The notes: generated from the sequence alone by a model not told the origin. Shown: positions 1 through 6,873, counted from the first letter of the stretch. The stretch is DNA of 7,239 nucleotides from an uncultured bacterium (GCA_937872185.1 CALMQN010000130.1:1-7239), one strand, 5' to 3'. Numbers and translations are program-made.

Positions 1-1890
1 AGCGACCAACTAAAAGCCGAACTGCCGCAGCGCTTTAATACTGAGCCCGAGGCCCAAGCCTTTTTGGAATCACTTACCGGCGCGGCCTTTAGCGTCAGCG
101 CCGTCACCACCAGCCCTAGCGTGCGCAACCCTGGTGCACCATTTACTACCAGCACCCTGCAGCAGGACGCCAACAGCCGCCTTGGGTTTAGTGCAAAAGC
201 AACCATGTCATCAGCGCAAAAACTCTACCAAGAGGGCAAGATCACCTACATGCGTACCGACTCGGTTAACCTAAGCGGACAGGCGATTGCCGCAGCGGCC
301 GACTATATTAAAAGCGCTTATGGCCCACAGTACAGCCAGGTCCGCACGTTTAAAACCAAAAACGCCAGCGCCCAGGAAGCCCACGAAGCAATCCGTCCAA
401 CCAACATGGCGCTTGAACATGCAACCAGCAACGAATACGACCAAAAACTATACAAACTGATCCGCTCACGTACCCTCGCCAGCCAAATGGCCCCCGCTCG
501 TCTGGAAAAAACGACCGTCACTATCGATATTTCGACAGCAACGCAAAAATTTGAAGCCAAAGGCGAAGTCATTATCTTTGACGGATTCCTGAAAGTATAC
601 GGTGGCAGTAAAAAAGACGCCGACATACTGCCAGCAGTCACATCTGGCGACACGTTAGATCTAGCGGTCGCAACCGCCCGTCAAATCTTTGCACGCCCAC
701 CAGCGCGCTATAGCGAAGGTGCGCTCGTCAAAAAATTAGAAGACCTCGGCATTGGCCGCCCTTCAACCTACGCCACTATTATTAATACCGTCCAGGTCCG
801 CGGATACGCCGAAAAAGGCGAGGGCGAAGGCACGCCGCGTGATGTCATACAGCTGTCATACTCACCAGCAGGGGGCGGCCATTCGAACGCCGACGAGAAA
901 GAACATCTGCAGCCCGAGTCTGACCAGACGCCGGGGCTCTTGTCAGACCCGGAGCGAAGCCGTTCTATCGAGTTGGTGGGCGAAAATGGCGACGTCGTAC
1001 GTCAAGTCCTTCAGGAAAACACCGGATCTGATCGCGGCAAGCTTGTTCCGACCCCTGGTGGCGAAGTCCTAACTGACTTTTTAACCAACAACTTTACGCA
1101 AGTAGTGGACTATGACTTTACAGCTCATGTCGAGCAAGAATTCGACCTTATTGCAGAGGGCAAGTTACCCCGAAACGACATGCTACAAGAGTTTTATACA
1201 CCATTCCACGAACTGATCGAAAAATCTGGCGATATCAAACGGTCGGACGTGGCCCAAGCCCGCGAAATCGGCATCGACCCTAAAAGCGGCAAACCAATCC
1301 TGGCGCGCTTTGGCCGCTTTGGCCCAATGTTACAACTGGGGCTAGGGGACAGCGAAGACAAATCGGACAAACCACAGTTTGCACCAATGCCAGCTGGCAC
1401 CAAAATCGAAACGGTAACCCTGGACCAAGCGCTGCACGCCTTCACGCTACCGCGTCTTGTTGGTGAAACCGCCGAAGGCCTGCCAATTAAGGCAAATATT
1501 GGTCGCTTTGGGCCGTATATTCAGATCGACAAGCTGTTTGTCAGCATCAAACCACTCGATCCACATACCATCACGCTCAGTGAGGCACGCGAATTATATG
1601 CCGCCAAATTAAAATCCGAGGCCGAAAAGAACATTGCCGACTTTGGCGATGGTATTAAGGTGTTAAACGGTCGTTATGGCCCGTACATTACGGACGGCGC
1701 CAAGAATGCCAAAATCCCCAAAGACGTCGAACCACAGTCAATCACGCACGATCAAGCCAAAGAGATGCTCGCTGCTGCACCTGCCGCTAAAAAAGGACGC
1801 TTTGGCCGCAAAACAACTACCAAAAAGCCTGCCGCACGAAAGACCACGCGCAAAAAGGCCCCTGCCAAAAAACGCGCAACAAAATCGTAG
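1..1890 (+). CDS. topA: DNA topoisomerase I (type IA), 5' end missing
   Basis: Type IA topoisomerase, which relaxes negatively supercoiled DNA through a transient 5'-phosphotyrosine break. The frame is open from base 1, so the gene begins upstream; the TTG at 64 is internal. The N-terminal Toprim domain is outside the window. Visible: the PFTTSTLQQ block, the active-site motif ITYMRTDS with the catalytic Tyr codon at 247-249, EAHEAIRPT at 376-402, and GIGRPSTYA ending near 774. Three TopA C-terminal repeats follow, each with an R-F/Y-G-P core (near 1270-1341, 1477-1530 and 1648-1698). The tail from about 1789 is rich in Lys, Arg, Ala and Thr and probably binds DNA. No cysteine occurs in the 629 visible residues, so the zinc ribbons of E. 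coli-type TopA are absent. An extra segment around 856-972 lies between the RGYAEKGEG block and KLVPTPGGEVL. No clear terminator follows the TAG stop. Confidence 0.96.
   Translation, partial: SDQLKAELPQRFNTEPEAQAFLESLTGAAFSVSAVTTSPSVRNPGAPFTTSTLQQDANSRLGFSAKATMSSAQKLYQEGKITYMRTDSVNLSGQAIAAAADYIKSAYGPQYSQVRTFKTKNASAQEAHEAIRPTNMALEHATSNEYDQKLYKLIRSRTLASQMAPARLEKTTVTIDISTATQKFEAKGEVIIFDGFLKVYGGSKKDADILPAVTSGDTLDLAVATARQIFARPPARYSEGALVKKLEDLGIGRPSTYATIINTVQVRGYAEKGEGEGTPRDVIQLSYSPAGGGHSNADEKEHLQPESDQTPGLLSDPERSRSIELVGENGDVVRQVLQENTGSDRGKLVPTPGGEVLTDFLTNNFTQVVDYDFTAHVEQEFDLIAEGKLPRNDMLQEFYTPFHELIEKSGDIKRSDVAQAREIGIDPKSGKPILARFGRFGPMLQLGLGDSEDKSDKPQFAPMPAGTKIETVTLDQALHAFTLPRLVGETAEGLPIKANIGRFGPYIQIDKLFVSIKPLDPHTITLSEARELYAAKLKSEAEKNIADFGDGIKVLNGRYGPYITDGAKNAKIPKDVEPQSITHDQAKEMLAAAPAAKKGRFGRKTTTKKPAARKTTRKKAPAKKRATKS
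914..952. repeat. imperfect inverted repeat inside topA
   Basis: The arms 914-924 and 942-952 are complementary at 10 of 11 positions (one A-C mismatch, 917/949) around a 17-base centre. The palindrome lies in the part of topA that encodes a Pro/Ser/Glu-rich stretch ending in SDPERSRSIE and unlike the rest of the enzyme. Short palindromic elements inserted in frame are known in several bacterial groups, and Arg/Ser-rich peptides of this kind are typical of their translations. Whether this is one of them is inference; no second copy is visible in this window. Confidence 0.5.
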
Positions 1891-1909
1891 CTTATACACA
1901 CCCCCCATA

Positions 1910-1938
1910 TTGACTTTATTAAGCATTAGTGCTATAAT
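1910..1938 (+). promoter_or_regulatory. sigma70-type promoter of the 145-aa gene
   Basis: TTGACT (1910-1915) and TATAAT (1933-1938) are separated by exactly 17 bases, and a TGC directly before the -10 box gives an extended -10 element. Only the last base of the -35 box departs from consensus. Transcription should start near 1945, leaving a leader of about 60 bases. The leader opens with a small inverted repeat, AGTTC/GAACT (1946-1950 and 1956-1960). The same nine bases TGCTATAAT recur in a promoter upstream of the next gene (2585-2593). Confidence 0.85.
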
Positions 1939-1993
1939 ATAAACAAGTTCCCCCTGAACTAACGCATCCGCGCGTACCCCACAACCAGGAAGT

Positions 1994-1999
1994 AGGAAG
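1994..1999 (+). promoter_or_regulatory. ribosome binding site for the 145-aa gene
   Basis: AGGAAG lies six bases before the ATG at 2006. A similar purine run, AGGAAG, overlaps just upstream at 1987-1992. The spacing supports the ATG at 2006 as the start. Confidence 0.7.
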
Positions 2000-2005
2000 T
2001 CCCCA

Positions 2006-2443
2006 ATGACACTTTTTGTCATACTCAGAACGTCACCGGCATTTTTCGGCGATCGCAAGATTGTCGGCATCATCTGCAACGAACTGTCATCGGTGTTCGC
2101 ACACCTTGACGATTCGGACGTGGCGGCGGTCTGTTCCTCCAACGAGGAAGCAACTACCGACGTCACGTTGACCATCACTGCCAGCAGCGACGAGTCTACT
2201 CGTCTGCAGTTGCAGCAGGCACTGGCGACGTTGCTGCCGATGCTGAAGACGCACGAGGTCGTGTTTACCGAATCCACCCCCAAAGTGGGCGACGTTGGCA
2301 CGGCGATCACTGACGCGACGAATCGTGCGCAGCAGCTGATCGACGGTTTCACTCGCGGTGTCTTCGCAGACGTCAGCGCGCCGCCGGTAAGCAACTCGCT
2401 CGACGACGCCGATGCTTCCCGCGACTACGTAGACATCTACTAG
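2006..2443 (+). CDS. hypothetical protein, 145 aa, orphan
   Basis: I do not recognise this protein. It is 145 residues, acidic, with two cysteines, no signal peptide and no convincing membrane helix, so probably cytoplasmic. The N-terminal half alternates hydrophobic runs (TLFVIL, IVGIIC, VTLTITA) with polar segments, suggesting a mixed alpha/beta fold. The middle (LQLQQALATLLPMLK) and the segment TDATNRAQQLIDGF look helical. The last 25 residues are polar and Asp/Ser-rich, likely disordered. Coding is supported by an extended -10 promoter, a good ribosome binding site, strong third-position bias and a hairpin just after the stop. Codon choice differs from its neighbours: all five Gln codons are CAG, and ACG is the commonest Thr codon (six). 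It stands as its own transcription unit between topA and the sigma4-like gene. Longer ORFs antisense to it are shadows. Confidence 0.75.
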   Translation: MTLFVILRTSPAFFGDRKIVGIICNELSSVFAHLDDSDVAAVCSSNEEATTDVTLTITASSDESTRLQLQQALATLLPMLKTHEVVFTESTPKVGDVGTAITDATNRAQQLIDGFTRGVFADVSAPPVSNSLDDADASRDYVDIY

Positions 2444-2453
2444 TCCTTCGGGG
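2444..2453 (+). other. small UUCG-tetraloop hairpin after the stop codon
   Basis: Directly after the TAG stop, C2445-C2446 pair with G2451-G2452 around UUCG, with a possible U2444-G2453 wobble. C(UUCG)G is an exceptionally stable RNA tetraloop, though this stem has only two or three pairs. It sits immediately 5' of the large terminator hairpin and may help to set the folding of the 3' UTR. Confidence 0.4.
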
Positions 2454-2457
2454 GAAC

Positions 2458-2508
2458 GCCTCATGTCATCAGTGCCGAAAGGCCCCACTGATGACGTGGG
2501 GCTTTTCG
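2458..2508 (+). terminator. intrinsic terminator with two competing folds
   Basis: Fold A: 2458-2474 pairs with 2486-2502, 17 continuous pairs in RNA (15 Watson-Crick, two G-U). Its loop can close further as CC-GAAA-GG (2475-2482), a GNRA tetraloop. Fold B: 2476-2488 pairs with 2496-2508, 13 pairs with one G-U, around a 7-base loop at 2489-2495. The folds share bases and exclude each other, but both place a GC-rich stem at the run TTTTCGCTTT beginning at 2503. The T-run is interrupted, so some read-through into the next gene is possible. Confidence 0.85.
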
Positions 2509-2562
2509 CTTTCCAGGGGTCCTATATCATATCGCTCATATATAAAAAGTCTCACAACACCC

Positions 2563-2593
2563 TTTACAAGACATGTCGATTACATGCTATAAT
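2563..2593 (+). promoter_or_regulatory. upstream promoter of the sigma4-HARE gene
   Basis: TATAAT at 2588-2593 is preceded by TGC (2585-2587), an extended -10 element identical over nine bases to the one at 1930-1938. A TTTACA at 2563-2568 could be the -35, but the 19-base spacer is long, so the extended -10 probably carries most of the activity. The start would be near 2600, giving a leader of about 105 bases. Confidence 0.55.
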
Positions 2594-2613
2594 GAGTCAA
2601 GAGTACGAGATGT

Positions 2614-2642
2614 TTGACATTACAAATATAATCTTGTATAAT
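2614..2642 (+). promoter_or_regulatory. exact-consensus sigma70 promoter of the sigma4-HARE gene
   Basis: TTGACA (2614-2619) and TATAAT (2637-2642) are both exact and separated by 17 bases. Another TATAAT lies at 2627-2632. Transcription should begin near 2649. The ATG that opens the longest reading frame (2641) overlaps the -10 box and would not be on this transcript, which helps to place the true start at 2707. Confidence 0.88.
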
Positions 2643-2688
2643 GTACACAGAATACAATATAAATTATGACAATCCAGTGGTGCGGCTG

Positions 2689-2694
2689 AGAGGA
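2689..2694 (+). promoter_or_regulatory. ribosome binding site deciding the start at 2707
   Basis: AGAGGA is the only good Shine-Dalgarno-like sequence in the leader. It ends 12 bases before the ATG at 2707, somewhat far but usable. The in-frame GTG codons at 2677 and 2680 lie upstream of it and have no comparable site. Confidence 0.55.
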
Positions 2695-2706
2695 AATACC
2701 CAGATA

Positions 2707-3753
2707 ATGAGCGGACAAACAGACCAAGAAACTACTGTCGACCTGAAGACCGGCGTGAACGAGATCTTATCTATTATTGACCAAGAGCGCGAGCGCGAAA
2801 TCATTACCCGTCGATTTGGTCTGTACGACCGCCGTGAGACACTGGAACAGATCGGTGAGCTGCTTGGCATCACCCGTGAACGTGTTCGTCAGCTAGAAAA
2901 GGCGATCCTTATTCGCCTAAAGATCGCTGCCGAAGACGGCAAAATCGAATCAGTTGGCGCCTTTGAAAAGGTCTTCGTTCGTAATCTGTCTGACCTTGGC
3001 CGTATTGCTCGTGTCCAAGACCTGGCCGACCGTCTGCTCGGTAAAACAACCGACCAGCGCGAACGTGCTCACGTGGCCTTTATTGCCGAACTGGCACCAA
3101 ACCTGACTGTTGTGAGCGAAAACGACAATTATTTCCACTCTGTTGGTATCCGTGAATACGGTGATGAAAAGAAAATTCGCGCCGAAGTCGACGCTATCGT
3201 TAAAACCATCAAAGCCCACGGCGAACCACTGACCATCGAACAATTGCACACTCAGTTGAACTACGAGCACCCAGACCACGTCCGCGCACTAGCCAGCGTC
3301 AGCAAATTGCTGGCACACCTGAAAGACAGTTGGGGACTGGTCAAATGGCCAACCGTTAACCCAAAAAACATTCGTGACAAGATTTACGTTATCTTGGCCG
3401 AAAAGGGTAAACCAATGCACTTTTCTGACATTGCCGGATCAATCAAAGACAGCAGCTTTAAACGTAAAGACGTTACCACACAGGCAATTCACAACGAACT
3501 GATCAAAGACAAGCGCTTTGTGCTGATCGGCCGCGGTATCTACGCACTCGACAGCTGGGGCTTCTCGAAGGGGACTGTATCTGACATCATCGCTGATGTA
3601 CTGAAAAAATCTGATACACCACTGCACCGCGACGAAATCGTCAAACGCGTTCTGAAAAGTCGCCAGGTGAAAGAAACAACTATTTTGCTTAACCTGCAAA
3701 GCAAGCCACAATTCAAGCGTGTTGCAAAAGCAACCTACGCGTTGGCGGAATAA
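2707..3753 (+). CDS. sigma-70 region 4-like / HARE-HTH transcription regulator
   Basis: A 348-residue putative transcription regulator. Residues about 18-72 match sigma-70 region 4, which contacts the -35 element and the polymerase beta flap: REREIITRRFGL, then LEQIGELLGITRERVRQLEKA, a canonical helix-turn-helix. There is no region 2 or 3, so it cannot melt a -10 element as a complete sigma factor does. Residues about 222-284 (NIRDKIYVILAEKGKPMHFSDIA to GRGIYALDSWG) resemble a HARE-HTH winged helix, the fold of the Firmicutes polymerase delta subunit. Residues about 288-346 look like a second, weaker copy, and about 158-216 may be another winged-helix-like unit. Similar sigma4 plus HARE proteins are known in CPR genomes. 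Start chosen at 2707 because the in-frame ATG at 2641 lies in a promoter. The VirD4-like gene follows after 63 bases. The exact role is inference: a polymerase-associated factor or DNA-binding regulator. Confidence 0.82.
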   Translation: MSGQTDQETTVDLKTGVNEILSIIDQEREREIITRRFGLYDRRETLEQIGELLGITRERVRQLEKAILIRLKIAAEDGKIESVGAFEKVFVRNLSDLGRIARVQDLADRLLGKTTDQRERAHVAFIAELAPNLTVVSENDNYFHSVGIREYGDEKKIRAEVDAIVKTIKAHGEPLTIEQLHTQLNYEHPDHVRALASVSKLLAHLKDSWGLVKWPTVNPKNIRDKIYVILAEKGKPMHFSDIAGSIKDSSFKRKDVTTQAIHNELIKDKRFVLIGRGIYALDSWGFSKGTVSDIIADVLKKSDTPLHRDEIVKRVLKSRQVKETTILLNLQSKPQFKRVAKATYALAE

Positions 3754-3805
3754 TCAGCCAGGTAGCCACAAGCGTTGCCAAGTTCCTTTACAGGTGAGAC
3801 AATAC

Positions 3806-3810
3806 AAGGG
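3806..3810 (+). promoter_or_regulatory. ribosome binding site of the VirD4-like gene
   Basis: AAGGG ends six bases before the ATG at 3817. A second purine-rich site, AGGTGAG (3792-3798), lies farther upstream. A weak promoter-like pair, TTGCCA (3775-3780) and GACAAT (3798-3803) with a 17-base spacer, overlaps this stretch but would leave almost no leader, so co-transcription with the upstream gene seems more likely. Confidence 0.55.
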
Positions 3811-3816
3811 TAGATT

Positions 3817-6507
3817 ATGGGCGTTATTTCAACAATTATCACATTCTTATTACAATGGTACGTTTGGTTACCAGTGGTGCTTCTTCTGGCATTCTTGACC
3901 TGGCGTAATTATCGTAAAATCGATGCCGTTATGGACGTCGAAAGCGATCTGTTAATCCTTGAGATTCCGAAGGACAACGATAAAAAAGAACTCGCCGCCG
4001 AACAACTATTTGCGAGCTTGCATGGTATTTTTCGCGATAAGAACGAACTAAAGCTGAATAACGGCGTACAAGAACACCTTAGTTTTGAAATCGCCTCGGT
4101 GAATGGTCAAATCCGCTTTTACGTCTGGGTGCCCCGAACACTCCGTAGCTTTGTCGAAGGACAGATTTATTCACAGTATCCTAGCGTCCAAATTCGCGAA
4201 GCCGATGAAGATTACGTTGGTCACGAACGCGATCACGGCGTGGTTTACAGCGCCGAAATCACACTGACTGACAGTGAATTTTTGCCAATTAAAACGTTCC
4301 AAAGCTTCGAGGTCGACCCCCTTGCTGGTATCACCGGAACGCTGGCAAAACTTGAATCGACAGGCGAGGAGGTCTGGATTCAGATCTTGGCCCGACCGAT
4401 TGCCGATGACTGGCATAAACGATCAGACAAGTGGATCAGTGATGTTAAAAAAGGCAAATCGTCATCCGGTTTTGGATCGGGTGGGGGACTAGCCTGGTTT
4501 GCGGGGCTGTTTGAAGCACTCTGGAAACCACCAGAGACCGGCAAAGACGGCAAGCCTGCTGCTGCGCCAGAACTATCTGATCGCAGTAAGACCCGTGTCA
4601 CCGAAGCTGCGACTAAATCGACCAAATTGGGATACGATGTCAAAATTCGCTTGGCATACCTGGGCGAAAGCACTGCTAATGGACGTTTGCGTATGCAGGC
4701 GATTGTGGGTACCTTCAAACAATTCAACAGCACCAATCTGAACGGATTCAAAATGTCTGGCGCCAGCTTTAAAAAAGAAGACCTGGCCAGGTACCGCAAT
4801 CGTTCATTTGCTGATCACGGCTTTATTTTAAACATCGAAGAACTAGCCAGTGTGTATCACTTGCCACACACCAACGTAGAAACACCAAACATCGTCTGGG
4901 CCAGCAGCAAGACGGCCGAACCACCAGCCAAACTCCCACTGATCACCGGCAATCCGGCCATCGATGAAAACATCAGTGCCTTTGGGCTGACCAATTTCCG
5001 TGGCATCAATCACCAGTTTGGCATGCTGCGTTCTGACCGCTCACGTCACGTCTATATCATCGGTCAAACAGGGGCGGGCAAGACCGGTACACTAGAGCTA
5101 TTTGCCCTCAGCGACATCTTCCACGGCCAGGGCTACGCCATCATCGACCCGCACGGTGACTTTGCCGTCAACAACATGCGCTTCATCCCAGGATCACGCC
5201 TGCAAGACGTCGTGTATTTTAACCCAGCCGACACGGCCTATCCACTGGGCTTCAACCCATTAGAGGTCACCAATCCGGCACAAAAGACCAACATCAGCAG
5301 TGAAGTCATCGGCGTGCTTAAGCGCATGTTTGGCGAGTCATGGGGCCCACGTTTGGAATACATCCTGCGTTATACCATTTTGGCACTACTCGATCGTCCG
5401 ACAACGACCATGCTTGATATTACGCGTATGCTAACTGACAAAAAATTCCGTAACGAAACACTCGAATACTGCCAAGACACCGTGGTATTGAATTTCTGGA
5501 AAGTCGAGTTTGCCAGTTGGAACGACAAGTTTGTGTCCGAGGCCATCGCGCCTGTTCTGAACAAGGTCGGTGCCTTTACGGCCAACCCAATCATTCGTAA
5601 TATCATTGGCCAACCAAAGAGCACGTTTAACATTCGCCAAATAATGGACGAAGGTAAAATCTTGATCGTCAATCTGTCAAAAGGCCTCATTGGCGAGGAC
5701 AATGCCGCCATTCTGGGTGCCTTTATGGTGACCAAAATCCAACTAGCCGCAATGAGCCGAAGCGACATCGAACGGATCGAAGATCGTCGTCCGTTCTATT
5801 TATACGTGGATGAGTTCCAGAACTTTGCAACCGATTCGTTTGCGACCATTCTGTCCGAAGCGCGTAAATATGGCCTTAACTTGACCGTTGCCAACCAGTA
5901 TATTTCACAGATGACCGAGACTGTTCGCGACGCGGTATTCGGCAACGTTGGCACCATGATATCGTTCCGTGTCTCGGCCGATGACGCACCAATGCTGGCC
6001 AAACAGTTCGAACCACAGTTCGAGCCAACAGATCTTCTGCAGATGCACAACCGCAACTTTATTATCAACATGGTCATCGGGGGAGAGAAGGCACCAGCAT
6101 TCAGCGCCAGCACGCTTATCCTTCCATCACCACAAACCGACAACACCGGTCGCATCATCGAAAACACACGCCGCATATACAGCCGCAGTAGGGCAGAGAT
6201 CGAAGCCGAGATATCACTGGCTATCGCCCCGCCCCCACATCTGCAAAAGCCGCAACAGCAGCCACAATCACAGACCCAGGCTAAACAATGGCCAATTGAC
6301 GCTGGCGCCAAATCAGCAGCGCCTATCAGCGCGCAGACGACTCCGGGTACCGACGGCGACGGCTCGGCACCTGCTAAGCGTAAACGAACCCGCTCACGTA
6401 AGAAAAAGCCTGCAGCGGCCGACGGCGACTCACATGCGCATTCATCATCATCTGACCAACCCGCACTTGCTCCTGTCGATCAGAACCTCCATATCGATCA
6501 CAAATAA
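3817..6507 (+). CDS. VirD4/TraG-like type IV secretion ATPase, membrane-anchored
   Basis: An 896-residue P-loop ATPase related to type IV coupling proteins (VirD4/TraD/TraG) and the HerA/FtsK superfamily, which move DNA or proteins using ATP. One membrane helix near residues 8-28 anchors it, with the body in the cytoplasm. Residues about 40-360 form a large N-terminal domain seen in CPR homologues and unlike classical VirD4; it holds a Gly/Ser/Pro-rich linker (about 212-252). The ATPase follows: Walker A GQTGAGKT (416-423), then IIDPHGDFA (442-450), and Walker B FYLYVDEFQNF (660-670) with the Asp-Glu pair at 665-666. SEARKYGLNLTVANQY (680-695) is typical of the TraD/TraG C-terminal part. The tail from about 805 is Gln/Pro-rich and then basic (KRKRTRSRKKKP, 854-865), probably disordered and nucleic-acid-binding. 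No relaxase, pilus or VirB genes lie nearby, so the substrate is unknown; DNA transfer or uptake is possible. Confidence 0.9.
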   Translation: MGVISTIITFLLQWYVWLPVVLLLAFLTWRNYRKIDAVMDVESDLLILEIPKDNDKKELAAEQLFASLHGIFRDKNELKLNNGVQEHLSFEIASVNGQIRFYVWVPRTLRSFVEGQIYSQYPSVQIREADEDYVGHERDHGVVYSAEITLTDSEFLPIKTFQSFEVDPLAGITGTLAKLESTGEEVWIQILARPIADDWHKRSDKWISDVKKGKSSSGFGSGGGLAWFAGLFEALWKPPETGKDGKPAAAPELSDRSKTRVTEAATKSTKLGYDVKIRLAYLGESTANGRLRMQAIVGTFKQFNSTNLNGFKMSGASFKKEDLARYRNRSFADHGFILNIEELASVYHLPHTNVETPNIVWASSKTAEPPAKLPLITGNPAIDENISAFGLTNFRGINHQFGMLRSDRSRHVYIIGQTGAGKTGTLELFALSDIFHGQGYAIIDPHGDFAVNNMRFIPGSRLQDVVYFNPADTAYPLGFNPLEVTNPAQKTNISSEVIGVLKRMFGESWGPRLEYILRYTILALLDRPTTTMLDITRMLTDKKFRNETLEYCQDTVVLNFWKVEFASWNDKFVSEAIAPVLNKVGAFTANPIIRNIIGQPKSTFNIRQIMDEGKILIVNLSKGLIGEDNAAILGAFMVTKIQLAAMSRSDIERIEDRRPFYLYVDEFQNFATDSFATILSEARKYGLNLTVANQYISQMTETVRDAVFGNVGTMISFRVSADDAPMLAKQFEPQFEPTDLLQMHNRNFIINMVIGGEKAPAFSASTLILPSPQTDNTGRIIENTRRIYSRSRAEIEAEISLAIAPPPHLQKPQQQPQSQTQAKQWPIDAGAKSAAPISAQTTPGTDGDGSAPAKRKRTRSRKKKPAAADGDSHAHSSSSDQPALAPVDQNLHIDHK

Positions 6508-6523
6508 GTTTGGTTTATCGTAT

Positions 6524-6599
6524 CTGTTCTAAAAGGGCAGTGCTGTTGCTTGATCCACCCATTATCGTGAAGACAAACTATAGAACATAATTAGAACAG
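6524..6599. repeat. 9-bp inverted repeat plus helically phased AGAACA repeat
   Basis: CTGTTCTAA (6524-6532) is the exact reverse complement of TTAGAACAG (6591-6599), 58 bases apart. TAGAACA occurs at 6581-6587 and again at 6592-6598, a period of 11 bases or about one helical turn. This arrangement just after the VirD4-like stop could be a protein-binding site or an RNA stem; neither is shown. Confidence 0.45.
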
Positions 6600-6636
6600 T
6601 TATGATTTGCAGTAATTGAATGATAAATTGCGCATA

Positions 6637-6648
6637 CATATGCATATG
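6637..6648. repeat. perfect 12-bp palindrome
   Basis: CATATGCATATG equals its own reverse complement. An overlapping pair of 6-base arms, CGCATA (6631-6636) and TATGCG (6645-6650), surrounds it. It may be a dimer-protein operator or may be chance in alternating purine-pyrimidine sequence. Confidence 0.4.
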
Positions 6649-6804
6649 CGAAAAACAGGCAGCACGTCAATGCAATAATACCGCGGGCCAGGCAGGTAGA
6701 GAAGCGTGCGTATAATAAATCGCTCGGGCATAAGCAGCAGAACATGAATGAGCGTGAGTATGTGTGTGATATTGAGATATAGTTCTTACGTCGCACAATA
6801 TACC

Positions 6805-6873
6805 TTTTACGACATTAGATATACTGACAATAGATGATTACACATACGTCTTTATAATATCCATTTTTACGAC
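6805..6873. repeat. 9-bp direct repeat TTTTACGAC, 60 bp apart
   Basis: Exact copies lie at 6805-6813 and 6865-6873. The related sequence TTACGTCG occurs just upstream near 6786-6793. The function is unknown. Confidence 0.4.

Noticed and set aside
1892..1900. TTATACACA just after topA, matching a DnaA box.
   Set aside because: A lone match beside a promoter and a stop codon, with no AT-rich or repeated surroundings, so most likely chance.
1738..2394. A 218-codon open frame on the minus strand across the end of topA and the 145-aa gene.
   Set aside because: It spans two better supported + strand genes and a promoter, has a composition typical of an antisense shadow, and shows no family resemblance.
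2087..2488. A 133-codon minus-strand frame opposite the 145-aa gene.
   Set aside because: Arg/Val-rich shadow of a biased + strand gene; it would begin inside the terminator hairpin and has no convincing promoter.
2463..2669. A 68-codon + strand frame with a GGGGGA before its ATG.
   Set aside because: It would be translated through the terminator stem and both promoters of the next gene; the peptide shows no domain and its codon use is random.
2676..2715. Leader sequence with GGTGCGGCTGAGA and nearby ATACCC, resembling the 5' part of a TPP riboswitch.
   Set aside because: The conserved second half (ACCTGAT, GGxTAATxCC and AGGGA) is missing, the downstream gene is not thiamine-related, and the start codon falls inside the would-be aptamer. 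Probably chance.
6578..6796. A 72-codon minus-strand frame in the gene-free region.
   Set aside because: Cysteine-rich peptide, no supporting promoter or ribosome binding site, and overlap with short repeats.
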